Below are positions 1-6,700 of a stretch of 9,102 nucleotides of DNA, piece by piece. The stretch covers positions 1 to 9,102 of the forward strand of contig JAQTTS010000070.1 of NCBI GenBank assembly GCA_028710655.1, read 5' to 3'. The DNA comes from Dehalococcoidales bacterium. Its GTDB lineage: Bacteria > Chloroflexota > Dehalococcoidia > Dehalococcoidales > UBA5760. A program made the position numbers and the translations under genes. Each line of letters begins with the position of its first letter. Within the stretch, counting starts at the first letter, position 1. The notes under the pieces are model-generated. The model searched no databases. It saw only the letters and a program-made list of their open reading frames with translations, and had not been told where the DNA came from.

Positions 1-987
1 AAGAACGTGATGCACCTACTGGTGCTGCTGCCGGACGTTGCCGGCTTCGGCGTGTTTCAGATCAACACCTCCAGCATCCACAATATGATCGCCGTGAACA
101 GCTACGCGCGCCTGCTCAAGGGAATGTTCGGGCGCTGCTATGGTATACCCATTGAGATGAGCCGGGTATGGAAAGAGGTCACCCCTCCCGGACAGAACAA
201 GAAGAAAGTGCTCGTCCTGCAGTTCAACATCACAGAGAGCCTGACAAGCCTGGCGCAGAAGCAGATTGCCTCGCCCTTCCGCGCTCTCCTCTGCGCTCCC
301 GAGCAGGACCAGGCCCCTGACGACCTGTATGGAGCTGAGCCTGAGGACAAGGGCACACCGGAAGCTGCTGTGGAGGTTACGGCCTCGGCTATACCTACGC
401 CTGCTCCTGCCCCCGCCGAACCAGCAAAGAAGGGCCCTGGCCGGCCCAAGAAGGAAAAGCCTGCGGAGCCAGCCGTACAAACCCCCGCTGCTGCTGAACA
501 GAGTGGCGCTGCCCAGCCGACCTCCGAGCTTTGGCGCCAGTTCCTGCAACAGGCCCAGGACATGGGCTACGACCTTGGCGGCGTGCTGCGGGTACTGCCC
601 AAGGCCCTTGAAATGCGCTTCAGCACCAACGTCGACATCTTCAAGGCGTTCATGCTGGCACTGCAGGACGACGCCAAGAAAGCGGCACTCGCGGCAGCGA
701 TAAAAGCCTCCCCTCCTGCCATTGATAGTAACGAGTTCCGCACAGCCGTACCTACCCCCGCGGCCGAGCCGCAGGCGGCAGCTAAGCCTACCGTAACCCC
801 GGAGTTCACAGCCGTGAAAGACAAGGCCAAAGCGGCCGGAATCACCAAAGAGGATTTCGTCAAGCTCATGAACAGCCTACCCAACGCCAGGGAAATCATG
901 TATTCCAAAGACGTTACCGCCCTGGACGCCCTGGTTGACACCAAGCTGGCTGCCGGCCAAGTAAAGGACACTGGCTTAGACTTCTAG
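1..987 (+). CDS. Gp3-like (recombination directionality factor type) phage protein, 5' truncated
   Basis: The reading frame is open from the first base (AAG AAC before the first GTG/ATG codons), so the true start lies upstream. Counting from the GTG at base 7, residues 9-75 read LPDVAGFGVFQINTSS, then NSYARLLKGMFGR and a KKKVLVLQF strand. From memory this matches the Gp3-like family of phage proteins annotated as recombination directionality factors, which reverse the direction of serine integrases; many members are named only 'hydrolase or metal-binding protein'. After about residue 100 comes an Ala/Pro/Glu-rich linker with an AT-hook-like GPGRPKKEK (143-151), suggesting minor-groove DNA contact. 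Two similar domains follow (about 173-219 and 265-315), joined by a second Ala/Pro linker. The stop is 11 bp before the primase start, so the two are probably co-transcribed. The family call is moderate. No integrase is visible, so an excision role is inferred, and a general ssDNA/DNA-binding replication role is possible. Confidence 0.6.
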   Translation, partial: KNVMHLLVLLPDVAGFGVFQINTSSIHNMIAVNSYARLLKGMFGRCYGIPIEMSRVWKEVTPPGQNKKKVLVLQFNITESLTSLAQKQIASPFRALLCAPEQDQAPDDLYGAEPEDKGTPEAAVEVTASAIPTPAPAPAEPAKKGPGRPKKEKPAEPAVQTPAAAEQSGAAQPTSELWRQFLQQAQDMGYDLGGVLRVLPKALEMRFSTNVDIFKAFMLALQDDAKKAALAAAIKASPPAIDSNEFRTAVPTPAAEPQAAAKPTVTPEFTAVKDKAKAAGITKEDFVKLMNSLPNAREIMYSKDVTALDALVDTKLAAGQVKDTGLDF

Positions 988-998
988 GAGGGGTTACT

Positions 999-2627
999 GT
1001 GGGAGATCCACGAGCTGAGGCTTTGTGGCGTTGGTTCATGGGTAAAGAACGCGCCTTTACCCTGCAGCAGGAAGATGGGAGCTATCTCAAAGTCGAGCGC
1101 CCTTTGACTCTTGCTGACCTGGAAAAGCACGTTGCAGGAAAGCAGACCGTTGGCATCTATACCGTGACTGAGGAGCACATGGTAGCCCATGGCGCCATCG
1201 ACATTGACTCCAAAAGCCCACAGGCCAAAGAAAGAACCATTCTGTTTATGAGGTGGTTGCGGCATGTGGGGCTAATGCCTCTCCTCGAGGCCTCCGGCAA
1301 TAAGGGCTACCACGTCTGGGTGTTATGGAAGAACAAGCTATCCGCAGGCCTGACCATGCGCCTGCTCAAGGAATGTGTAGCCCAGGCCGAAGACGAAATA
1401 GGCAAGCCGGACTACGGAGTGGAGGTTTTCCCCAAGCAAGCCAGCGGCATGGGGTACGGCTCCTGCATAAAACTACCCTGGTGCATCCACCGCAAGACTG
1501 GCCGCCGCACTACCTTCATCAATGAGGACTTCAACGCCGAGCTGCCCGAGCATGGATTGAAAGCTATTGACGAGCTTCCTTCCGTAAGTAAGGAAATGCT
1601 GGACGAAATAGTGGCCGAGTTCGTGAAGTCCCGTAAGGAACAGAGCCAGACACCAACCGCCACCGGCGCACCTCCCAACGCCAAAGGATTCAAATGCTTC
1701 CCCAAGATGATGGCCGGCGTTCCAGAAGGCGGGCGTCACATGGCCTCCTTCCGGATCGCCGGCATCCTGTTCCGCCAGGGCCAGGACATAGACATGGCCC
1801 GGGTAATCCTGCAACAGTGGAATGAACGCAATACCCCTCCACTGGAAAACGTTCAGCTCATGCGCAATCTGCAGGACGCCTATACCGGCAAATACTCCAT
1901 CGGCTGCCCCGACATTGAGGCCGCAGGCTTCTGTGACAAAGAGTGCCCCGTATACAAGAAGCGCACCAAGGAAACGGACGACAGAGTTGAGACTGGCAAG
2001 AAGAAGAAAAAGGACGGCGGAGATGCCCCCTTCGCGCGCATAGTCAAGGTTATGTCGAACCCTCCCTACTACCGCATTCACCCCAACGGCACCACCTCTT
2101 TCGAGGTGGACCATGAGCAGTTGTTCACTCTGCGCTTCTTCCACAAGGCATACCACCAGGTGTTCAACCAAGTTCCCTTTGCCGGTATGAAGCAGGTGGA
2201 ATGGCTGGACTACCTCAATATGCGCACTCCTATGATAGAGATGGAGCAGGCGCCCGCGGACTCGCAGGACACGGCACGTTATATCGACCTCATCCATGAG
2301 TGGTTGAGCGTCACTCCAGGAGCTGAAAGCGAGGCTGATGTGGACGCCGGACACCCCGTAAAACGCGAAACAGCCTCTTTCTTTAAGGCGTCAATAATTC
2401 AAGAGCAGCTCAAAAAAAGACATCACTTAAATATTGAGCGGGCTGATTTATGGCGCTTAATTAAAAATAATGGAGGCTCTCTTGAAACCGTGCGGGTCGG
2501 AAAAAGGACATTTAAGCTCTGGAAAATACCCCTCGTGTTATTTTCTGGCGAAGAGGTAACTCCAGAAAATAACACTGAAAATACCACCGAAAATAATCCG
2601 TCAGATACGGAAACACTGGAGTTTTGA
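999..2627 (+). CDS. AEP-superfamily DNA primase (TOTE-type) with four-Cys C-terminal module
   Basis: This 542-residue protein probably synthesises primers, and possibly extends them, for phage replication. The start is GTG 999, behind AGGAGG at 986-991 that overlaps the previous stop codon. AEP motifs are in order: motif I AIDID (D68, D70, metal ligands), motif II SGNKGYHVW (99-107, with H105), motif III VEVFPKQ (141-147, E142), then the substrate-pocket segment IKLPWCIHRKTGRR (157-170). EVFPKQ and LPxxxHRKTGRR are typical of TOTE-like primases. Residues 240-300 form a PriCT-like helical domain (GVPEGGRHMASFRIA, WNERNTPPL). C303, C312 and C316, with C233 as a likely fourth ligand, recall the Fe-S or zinc site of primase C-terminal domains. 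A Lys-rich stretch (334-338) leads into a second part with a possible winged helix (about 457-512) and a polar Asn/Thr/Glu tail. The codons from about residue 455 onward are clearly more AT-rich than the rest. Primase identity is strong; polymerase activity is unproven. Confidence 0.9.
   Translation: MGDPRAEALWRWFMGKERAFTLQQEDGSYLKVERPLTLADLEKHVAGKQTVGIYTVTEEHMVAHGAIDIDSKSPQAKERTILFMRWLRHVGLMPLLEASGNKGYHVWVLWKNKLSAGLTMRLLKECVAQAEDEIGKPDYGVEVFPKQASGMGYGSCIKLPWCIHRKTGRRTTFINEDFNAELPEHGLKAIDELPSVSKEMLDEIVAEFVKSRKEQSQTPTATGAPPNAKGFKCFPKMMAGVPEGGRHMASFRIAGILFRQGQDIDMARVILQQWNERNTPPLENVQLMRNLQDAYTGKYSIGCPDIEAAGFCDKECPVYKKRTKETDDRVETGKKKKKDGGDAPFARIVKVMSNPPYYRIHPNGTTSFEVDHEQLFTLRFFHKAYHQVFNQVPFAGMKQVEWLDYLNMRTPMIEMEQAPADSQDTARYIDLIHEWLSVTPGAESEADVDAGHPVKRETASFFKASIIQEQLKKRHHLNIERADLWRLIKNNGGSLETVRVGKRTFKLWKIPLVLFSGEEVTPENNTENTTENNPSDTETLEF
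2535..2575. repeat. Perfect 14-bp inverted repeat inside the primase 3' end
   Basis: GTGTTATTTTCTGG (2535-2548) and its exact reverse complement CCAGAAAATAACAC (2562-2575) flank a 13-nt loop that contains GAGGTAAC. It lies in coding sequence for the low-complexity tail of the primase, about 50 bp before the stop. A run of T does not follow it, so it does not look like an ordinary terminator. The loop motif recurs in the adjacent intergenic region. Confidence 0.8.
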
Positions 2628-2840
2628 TTATTTGTGGCGATTCTTCTCTTATACATCACGAGCACGTCTTCACTGAAATTTATTTCATCAAAACAGCGGA
2701 GTGAGTAACAGAGGTAACATGGTAACACGCATATATGTTATAGATAGTTACCTCAATGTTTCCCTGATGTCCTAGCGTGTGACAAGGGTAAATAAACAAA
2801 TAATTAGCCTCGCGCACATGATATATATAAGGAGAATTCC
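2628..2840 (+). promoter_or_regulatory. AT-rich intergenic region with GTAAC repeat cluster; candidate operator or origin
   Basis: This 213-bp gap is the only sizeable one on the plus-strand side and is far more AT-rich than the coding DNA. Three GTAACA motifs start at 2705, 2714 and 2722 (spacings 9 and 8 bp). GAGGTAAC at 2711-2718 is matched by inverted GTTACCTC at 2747-2754. A short palindrome, TGAAATTTATTTCA, lies at 2674-2687. An extended -10-like TGTTATAGA (2736-2744) sits inside the repeat array, giving a possible promoter for the helicase gene, but no good -35 element is seen. The region ends with an AT tract and the helicase ribosome binding site (AAGGAG). Position between primase and helicase genes, AT-richness and iteron-like repeats fit either an autoregulated promoter or a replication origin. 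No experiment supports either. Confidence 0.45.
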
Positions 2841-4454
2841 ATGCCGCACATTCTGAAAGTCCATGGCCCGCCGGGCACCGGCAAGACGACTTACCTCCTT
2901 AGCACTCTGGAACAACACCTCAAGGAGGGGGTAAAGCCCGGCAGGATTGGCTTCGTCTCTTTCACCAGGGCGGCGGCACGGGAGGCTAAAGAACGAGCCA
3001 TGAAGAACTTTAGCTGGCTGGCAGGCGAGGACCTGTCCTGGTTCCGCACTATACACTCGTGCTGCTACCGCCTGCTCTGCCTGGGGAAAGACCAGGTGTT
3101 GAGCAACAAGCATCTGGAGGAGTTTGGGGAGCTGTACGGCTACACCTTCTCCGTCACGCAGAAAGAGGAGAGTAAGATCGACCTCGAGGAGCATGAGATA
3201 CAGGAGGTTATGCTGGCCACGCTGGCGGACCACCTCCTGTTCTTTGAGGGGTGGTGGCATAACACCCTGCAGCCCAGCATCGAGCAGGCGTACCACGATT
3301 TCACGGACCCGCAGGAGAACCCGGATGGCTGGTGCCTGGCCCAGGTGGAGCAGTTCCATGAGCGGTACGTCTCTTTCAAGAAAGAAAAGGGATTACTGGA
3401 CTTTACTGACATGCTGGTTCGTGTGGCCAGAGAGAGGCAGTTCATCCCAGATATGGAGGTCCTCTTTGTGGATGAGTGCCAGGACAACTCTCCGTTGCAG
3501 ATGGCCGTGGTGAGGATGTGGGCGGAGAACTGTCGGCTGATGTACTTGGGCGGAGATGCCGACCAAGCCATCTATGTGTTTCAGGGAGCGCGCCCCGCCC
3601 TGTTTCTCAACTGGGAAGTAAACGAAGAGGTGCAGCTCACGCAGAGCTGGCGAGTGCCAGCCAAAGTGCATGCCCTGGCGCTGCAGCTGATCCGCCGCAA
3701 CCGTGAACGCATCGATGTCCCCTACCTGCCCAGGGATGAGGAGGGGAAGATTATGCGGAGCAGGATATTCTCGCTGCCTATTGACCAGATAGAGTCGGAA
3801 GGGACCTCGCTCCTGCTTGCACGCAACCGCTACTTGCTCAAGGACTACGAGGACCTCCTGATTGAGCATGGCGTCCCTTTCATCGCGTTGCGGGGCCATT
3901 CCCCCCTCACAGAGAAGGCCAGCACGATTGTCAGGACCGGCTTCGCCCTGGGACATGGAGATCGGGTGGCAATGAGCTCAATGGCTAAGTTCATGGAGGC
4001 GATCCCGTCAAAGGGAAACATGGACAGGGGAGCAAAGGCGCGTTTCAAAGAGATGGCCAAAATCAGCCCTGACGAGGATGTAAGCCTTCAGGAGATTCAG
4101 GACTACCTGGAGGTCGGATTTATCTTCAAGATGCGGCAGAATGGCGCTTTCATGGATATGCTGAAGCTAACCCCACAGCAAAAGAGCTTTTATGGCACAG
4201 TAATCCGCCGGCGGGGAGTGGGGGCGTTGCTGGGAAAGCCGCGAGTGAAGATAGGCACTATCCACTCCGTCAAGGGTATGGAAGCAGATACGGTAGTGCT
4301 GCGGCCCGAGATGGCGCGCAAGACCTATAAAGAGTGGACGACGGCGCCGGAAGGGGAACGACGCGTGTGGTACGTTGGCATCACGAGGGCAAAGCATTCG
4401 TTGACATTGCTCGACTCCCAGGACTTCAGGGCGATACATTGGGAGAGGTTGTAA
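2841..4454 (+). CDS. UvrD/PcrA-like superfamily 1A DNA helicase
   Basis: An ATP-dependent helicase expected to move 3'-5' on ssDNA and to serve phage replication or recombination. The start ATG follows AAGGAG at about 7 nt. All SF1A motifs are visible: Walker A GPPGTGKTT (9-17, K15), motif Ia SFTRAAAREA (40-49), Ib FRTIHS (68-73), LLDFTDML (185-192) before the Walker B box VDECQD (210-215), motif III LGGDADQAIYVFQGA (236-250), motif IV LTQSWR (266-271, R271), motif V GTIHSVKGMEADTVVL (472-487) and motif VI VWYVGITRAKHSL (509-521). At 537 residues it is shorter than bacterial UvrD/PcrA (about 720), so the 1B and 2B insertions must be small, as in many phage helicases. The stop codon directly abuts the next ATG. 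The direction of movement is inferred from the family. Confidence 0.92.
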   Translation: MPHILKVHGPPGTGKTTYLLSTLEQHLKEGVKPGRIGFVSFTRAAAREAKERAMKNFSWLAGEDLSWFRTIHSCCYRLLCLGKDQVLSNKHLEEFGELYGYTFSVTQKEESKIDLEEHEIQEVMLATLADHLLFFEGWWHNTLQPSIEQAYHDFTDPQENPDGWCLAQVEQFHERYVSFKKEKGLLDFTDMLVRVARERQFIPDMEVLFVDECQDNSPLQMAVVRMWAENCRLMYLGGDADQAIYVFQGARPALFLNWEVNEEVQLTQSWRVPAKVHALALQLIRRNRERIDVPYLPRDEEGKIMRSRIFSLPIDQIESEGTSLLLARNRYLLKDYEDLLIEHGVPFIALRGHSPLTEKASTIVRTGFALGHGDRVAMSSMAKFMEAIPSKGNMDRGAKARFKEMAKISPDEDVSLQEIQDYLEVGFIFKMRQNGAFMDMLKLTPQQKSFYGTVIRRRGVGALLGKPRVKIGTIHSVKGMEADTVVLRPEMARKTYKEWTTAPEGERRVWYVGITRAKHSLTLLDSQDFRAIHWERL

Positions 4455-4754
4455 ATGGCTAGCACAATACCGCAGATAGAGGTAGACCTTTTGAATAAAC
4501 AAGTGGACCTCCTGGAGCGCATCAGGAAGGGCAATGATGTCCTTTTCGACGCCTTCGAAAGGGTACCGCCAGTGAAGTGGAAAGAGCGCCAGCAGTTCCT
4601 GTTCAGCCTGGAGCAGGAGCTCAAGGCCCTGGGGTGGGATGACTGCGCTTATGAGCCGCACCTGAACCCGCCAAAGCACATCTGCATCGCCTGTACCTTT
4701 AGGAACGAAACATGGAGCAGGGATAAGTGCCCTGCCTGGGGCAAGTTCGACTAG
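4455..4754 (+). CDS. Small protein with helical N-terminus and C-terminal Cys cluster
   Basis: A 99-residue protein whose ATG follows the helicase TAA with no gap; GAGAGG about 7 nt upstream is the likely ribosome binding site, implying coupling to the helicase. Residues 5-60 are charged and heptad-like, probably helical or coiled-coil (VDLLNKQVDLLERIRK). The C-terminus has HICIAC (75-80), then C92-P-A-W-G, with another cysteine at C64, enough for a small zinc site with H75. I do not recognise the family. Close linkage suggests a replication accessory role, but this is inference. Confidence 0.75.
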   Translation: MASTIPQIEVDLLNKQVDLLERIRKGNDVLFDAFERVPPVKWKERQQFLFSLEQELKALGWDDCAYEPHLNPPKHICIACTFRNETWSRDKCPAWGKFD

Positions 4755-4765
4755 AAGGAGGAGTT

Positions 4766-5044
4766 ATGGCTGTATGTCCGTTCAGGGGAGAGGATGAGCG
4801 TCATCACGTTCGGGTAGTCAGACCGGATCCGGGTTTCGGCGGAAGTAAGAAGTTTGTCTGTGACACCTGTAAAGCCGGATGGTACGGCACGGGCAAGCAA
4901 CCTCCCGGCAGCCTTGAGTCGGCGCAGAAGCTGTATGATGCCAGGGAGTGGGGTCGGGAAGCTGACGGAAAGTGGAGCGAGTATCAACCAGAGAGTGCTC
5001 GGCGCGCAGCGACGATAAAGGCAACAGAACATGGACAAGAATAA
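4766..5044 (+). CDS. Small putative zinc-binding protein
   Basis: A 92-residue protein. The ATG at 4766 is chosen over an in-frame upstream ATG (4727) because AAGGAGG lies 4 nt ahead (4755-4761) and the upstream start would overlap the previous gene. Cysteines at C4 (AVCPF), C32 and C35 (CDTCKAGWYG), with H13/H14, form a likely single zinc site of about 30 residues. The remainder is basic and polar, with a likely helix (49-66). The CDTCKAGWYG segment resembles a zinc-ribbon knuckle. No family is recognised. Its 3' end overlaps the next gene by 14 bp. Confidence 0.75.
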   Translation: MAVCPFRGEDERHHVRVVRPDPGFGGSKKFVCDTCKAGWYGTGKQPPGSLESAQKLYDAREWGREADGKWSEYQPESARRAATIKATEHGQE

Positions 5045-5324
5045 ACTCGCGGACTTAGTAAGTGAGGCCAAGATCATAGTGGACCAGGTCTACGGCTTAG
5101 GAGATAGTCTCACAAAGGCGCAGACGACAGTGATGGTCCTTGTGCAGCTAGTAGAGATAGAGAAGGCTAAGGAGGCGGTAGAAGCCTTGAAAGTAGCACG
5201 GTCCTGTCTCGAGGAGTCAATCAAACCACTCCCCGTCTGCGAACATTGCGGGCACCCATCCTATGAGTCGGGATTCCCTTGCTGCCCAGAGGGATTTCAC
5301 AAGCCAAGAGTTTTGAATGCCTGA
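5031..5324 (+). CDS. Small helical protein with C-terminal Cys/His knuckle
   Basis: A 97-residue protein starting at ATG 5031, inside the end of the previous gene; AAAGG about 9 nt upstream is a modest ribosome binding site and coupling is likely. Residues 1-65 are predicted long helices with hydrophobic heptads (LVSEAKIIVDQVYGL, VMVLVQLVEIEKAKEAVEAL). The C-terminal segment has CEHC (70-73), C84-C85 and H90, a plausible zinc knuckle. Helix plus terminal zinc knuckle repeats the layout of the protein at 4455. No family is recognised. Confidence 0.72.
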   Translation: MDKNKLADLVSEAKIIVDQVYGLGDSLTKAQTTVMVLVQLVEIEKAKEAVEALKVARSCLEESIKPLPVCEHCGHPSYESGFPCCPEGFHKPRVLNA

Positions 5325-5523
5325 CCGCATCCAGCTGAGCATGGCTCACAGGGGCGTCGGCAGCGTCGAGGCGTGGATCTACGTCAAGGACGACAAAGGC
5401 AAGCTCAAGATGCACCGCTCCCTGGGTGAGCTCGAGGTGAAGGATGGCATCGCGGAGTTGCCAACCTTCCTGCTGCCGGGTGAGTACCTGGTCCTGCAGG
5501 CGAATGACGATATAGCATGGTGA
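5317..5523 (+). CDS. Small beta-rich protein of unknown function
   Basis: A 68-residue protein without cysteine, unlike its neighbours. The ATG overlaps the preceding stop by 8 bp, consistent with coupling; no strong ribosome binding site is seen. Alternating hydrophobic residues (SVEAWIYVKDDKGKLKMH, IAELPTFLLPGEYLVLQAN) suggest a small beta sandwich or barrel, and the PGEYLVL strand recalls beta-sandwich carrier domains. No function is assigned. Alternative readings in this stretch are less convincing. Confidence 0.6.
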   Translation: MPDRIQLSMAHRGVGSVEAWIYVKDDKGKLKMHRSLGELEVKDGIAELPTFLLPGEYLVLQANDDIAW

Positions 5524-5530
5524 GGTGTCT

Positions 5531-5842
5531 ATGAAAAGCCAGCAACGCATTGTTTACTGGGAGCTGTGCAGCGAGATCGATAGTCAACTCTGCGCCTTCT
5601 GCCGGTATGGGAACTCGATGGGTTCCTGTGGTGAGAGCTATTATGAATGCCGTCATCCGATAAGAGGAATTCGTTACGAAGAAGATTGCCCGGAGCCAGG
5701 CGACGACTGCTGGTCATTCTCTCCAGAGCTGCCATTGCCAGTGATAGCTGATATCGTAGGCGTCATTATCGCGCAGCACTGGAAACGCTGGTCGTTTTAC
5801 GTTGAGAAAGAGGGGCCACTACTTGTGTTTGGGAGGGTATAA
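5531..5842 (+). CDS. Cys-rich small protein (CxxC and PGDDCWSF motifs)
   Basis: A 103-residue protein. ATG 5531 is preferred over the in-frame GTG at 5525 because GAGGTG (5522-5527) is then correctly spaced. Seven cysteines lie in the first 60 residues: C13, C21 and C24 (CAFC), C33 (SCGESYYEC to C40), C53 and C60 in CPEPGDDCWSF. The spacing CxxC, C, ECRHP, C, DDCWSF looks like a conserved structural-metal domain. I have an impression of similar unnamed proteins in environmental phages but cannot confirm it. The C-terminal half is hydrophobic and aromatic (IADIVGVIIAQHW) and could pack as one helix or touch a membrane. The stop overlaps the next ATG as TAATG. Confidence 0.72.
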   Translation: MKSQQRIVYWELCSEIDSQLCAFCRYGNSMGSCGESYYECRHPIRGIRYEEDCPEPGDDCWSFSPELPLPVIADIVGVIIAQHWKRWSFYVEKEGPLLVFGRV

Positions 5843-5997
5843 TGGGTTACCGAGGCAAGAAGTTCTATACCTGTATCAAGTGCAAGCATAAGTTTGAGTC
5901 GTTTGAAACTCTCGAGCCTGAGAAGCGAATCTGTGGCCTCTGCCGGCTCGAAGCGATTTACGGAAGGAGAAGCAAAGATGGTAACGACAGAACCTAG
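5842..5997 (+). CDS. Very small zinc-ribbon protein, 51 residues
   Basis: A short gene that length filters would miss. ATG 5842 shares a base with the previous stop (TAATG) and has GGAGGG (5832-5837) 4 nt upstream. It begins MGYRGKKFYTCIKCKHKF and has two CxxC pairs, C11/C14 and C31/C34, separated by 16 residues: a complete four-cysteine zinc ribbon. The tail is short and basic (YGRRSKDGNDRT). It overlaps the next gene by 20 bp. It could be a nucleic-acid-binding or transcription-modulating peptide; the family is not recognised. Confidence 0.72.
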   Translation: MGYRGKKFYTCIKCKHKFESFETLEPEKRICGLCRLEAIYGRRSKDGNDRT

Positions 5998-6238
5998 GAC
6001 AGGGACAAATGCTCCAGCTGAGCCGGATCCGGCGCCAGGGACAGTCAGCTTCTGGGAGCGCATTACTAAGATGGCCTTTGCCTATGGCATCGCCGGTATT
6101 CTTATCATCGCCGGCCTGGTGGCGTTCTTCCTTAAGATACCATTTACCGACCAGATGAACCTGGCCTGGTGGCTCGGCCTTGGCTTCCTGTTCGGTGGCA
6201 CCGCGATCGCGGCCGCCGTGGCGGCGCTGAAGAAATGA
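5978..6238 (+). CDS. Small two-TM membrane protein
   Basis: An 86-residue protein. ATG 5978 is chosen because AAGGAG (5964-5969) lies 8 nt upstream; the in-frame ATG at 5894 would lie inside the zinc-ribbon gene. The N-terminus is Pro/Ala/Thr-rich and soluble (1-25). Two hydrophobic segments follow, about 32-52 (FAYGIAGILIIAGLVAFFL) and 62-83 (AWWLGLGFLFGGTAIAAAVA), with a short loop. The Lys-Lys end suggests a cytoplasmic C-terminus. Two-TM phage proteins include holins, but no lysis gene is visible here, so a holin call would be speculation. Its stop overlaps the resolvase ATG (ATGA). Confidence 0.72.
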   Translation: MVTTEPRTGTNAPAEPDPAPGTVSFWERITKMAFAYGIAGILIIAGLVAFFLKIPFTDQMNLAWWLGLGFLFGGTAIAAAVAALKK

Positions 6239-6693
6239 AAATTCGTATAGGCTGTGATCCTGGTCTATCAGGGAGCCTTGCTGTACTTGGTGACAACCTT
6301 GAATGTCTGGCAGTGTACGACATGCCAATCATGTCCCTGGGTAAGAGCCGCCACCAAGTTAACGCAGCTGAGCTGAGCAAGCTTCTCAAACCTTGGCAGG
6401 ACCAGAAGCCAACAATCTATCTCGAACAGGTGTCGGCCATGCCGGGTCAAGGAGTTTCCAGTATGTTCAGCTTCGGCTGCTCCTACGGTATGGTCCAAGG
6501 TATCATCGGGGCCCTGGAGATCCCAATGGTGCTGGTCCGACCGGCAGCGTGGAAGAAACGTGCCGGTCTGCTCGGTAAACCAAAGGATGCAGCGAGAACA
6601 TTAGCGCAGCAGTTGTTTCCCGGGCAGGCCCTGGGCAGGAAGAAAGACATCGGTCGGGCCGATGCCCTGCTTATTGCCCGGTTTGGAGGATGA
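6235..6693 (+). CDS. RuvC-like Holliday junction resolvase / endonuclease
   Basis: A 152-residue RNase H-fold nuclease expected to cut four-way junctions or branched replication intermediates before packaging. The start is ATG 6235 in an ATGA overlap with the membrane gene; no strong ribosome binding site is present, so coupling is likely. The first strand IRIGCDPGLSGSLAVL carries D8, the second acidic residue is E64 in IYLEQVSAMPGQG, and the C-terminal helix KKDIGRADALLIARFG carries D138 and D143, giving the D-E-D/D set of RuvC. The central SMFSFGCSYGMVQGI followed by RPAAWKK matches phage RuvC-like proteins. At 152 residues it is slightly shorter than bacterial RuvC (about 173). No ruvA or ruvB partner is present, as usual for phage versions. 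Confidence 0.88.
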   Translation: MKIRIGCDPGLSGSLAVLGDNLECLAVYDMPIMSLGKSRHQVNAAELSKLLKPWQDQKPTIYLEQVSAMPGQGVSSMFSFGCSYGMVQGIIGALEIPMVLVRPAAWKKRAGLLGKPKDAARTLAQQLFPGQALGRKKDIGRADALLIARFGG

Positions 6694-6700
6694 AAGGACT

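Noticed and set aside
1473..2354. Long minus-strand open frame of 293 codons
   Set aside because: It lies entirely opposite the primase gene, whose motifs are clear; the long frame results from high-GC codon bias.
2423..2728. Minus-strand open frame of 101 codons across the primase 3' end
   Set aside because: It is antisense to a well-supported primase, its start has no ribosome binding site, and its composition only mirrors the AT-rich tail and inverted repeat.
2719..2775. An 18-codon frame starting MVTRIYVIDSY in the intergenic region
   Set aside because: AGAGG lies upstream, but the frame is very short, sits on the GTAAC repeats and shows no regulatory codon run; a leader peptide cannot be supported.
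5978..6238. Holin
   Set aside because: Two TM segments fit, but no endolysin or spanin is present in the window and the position is within the replication/accessory block.
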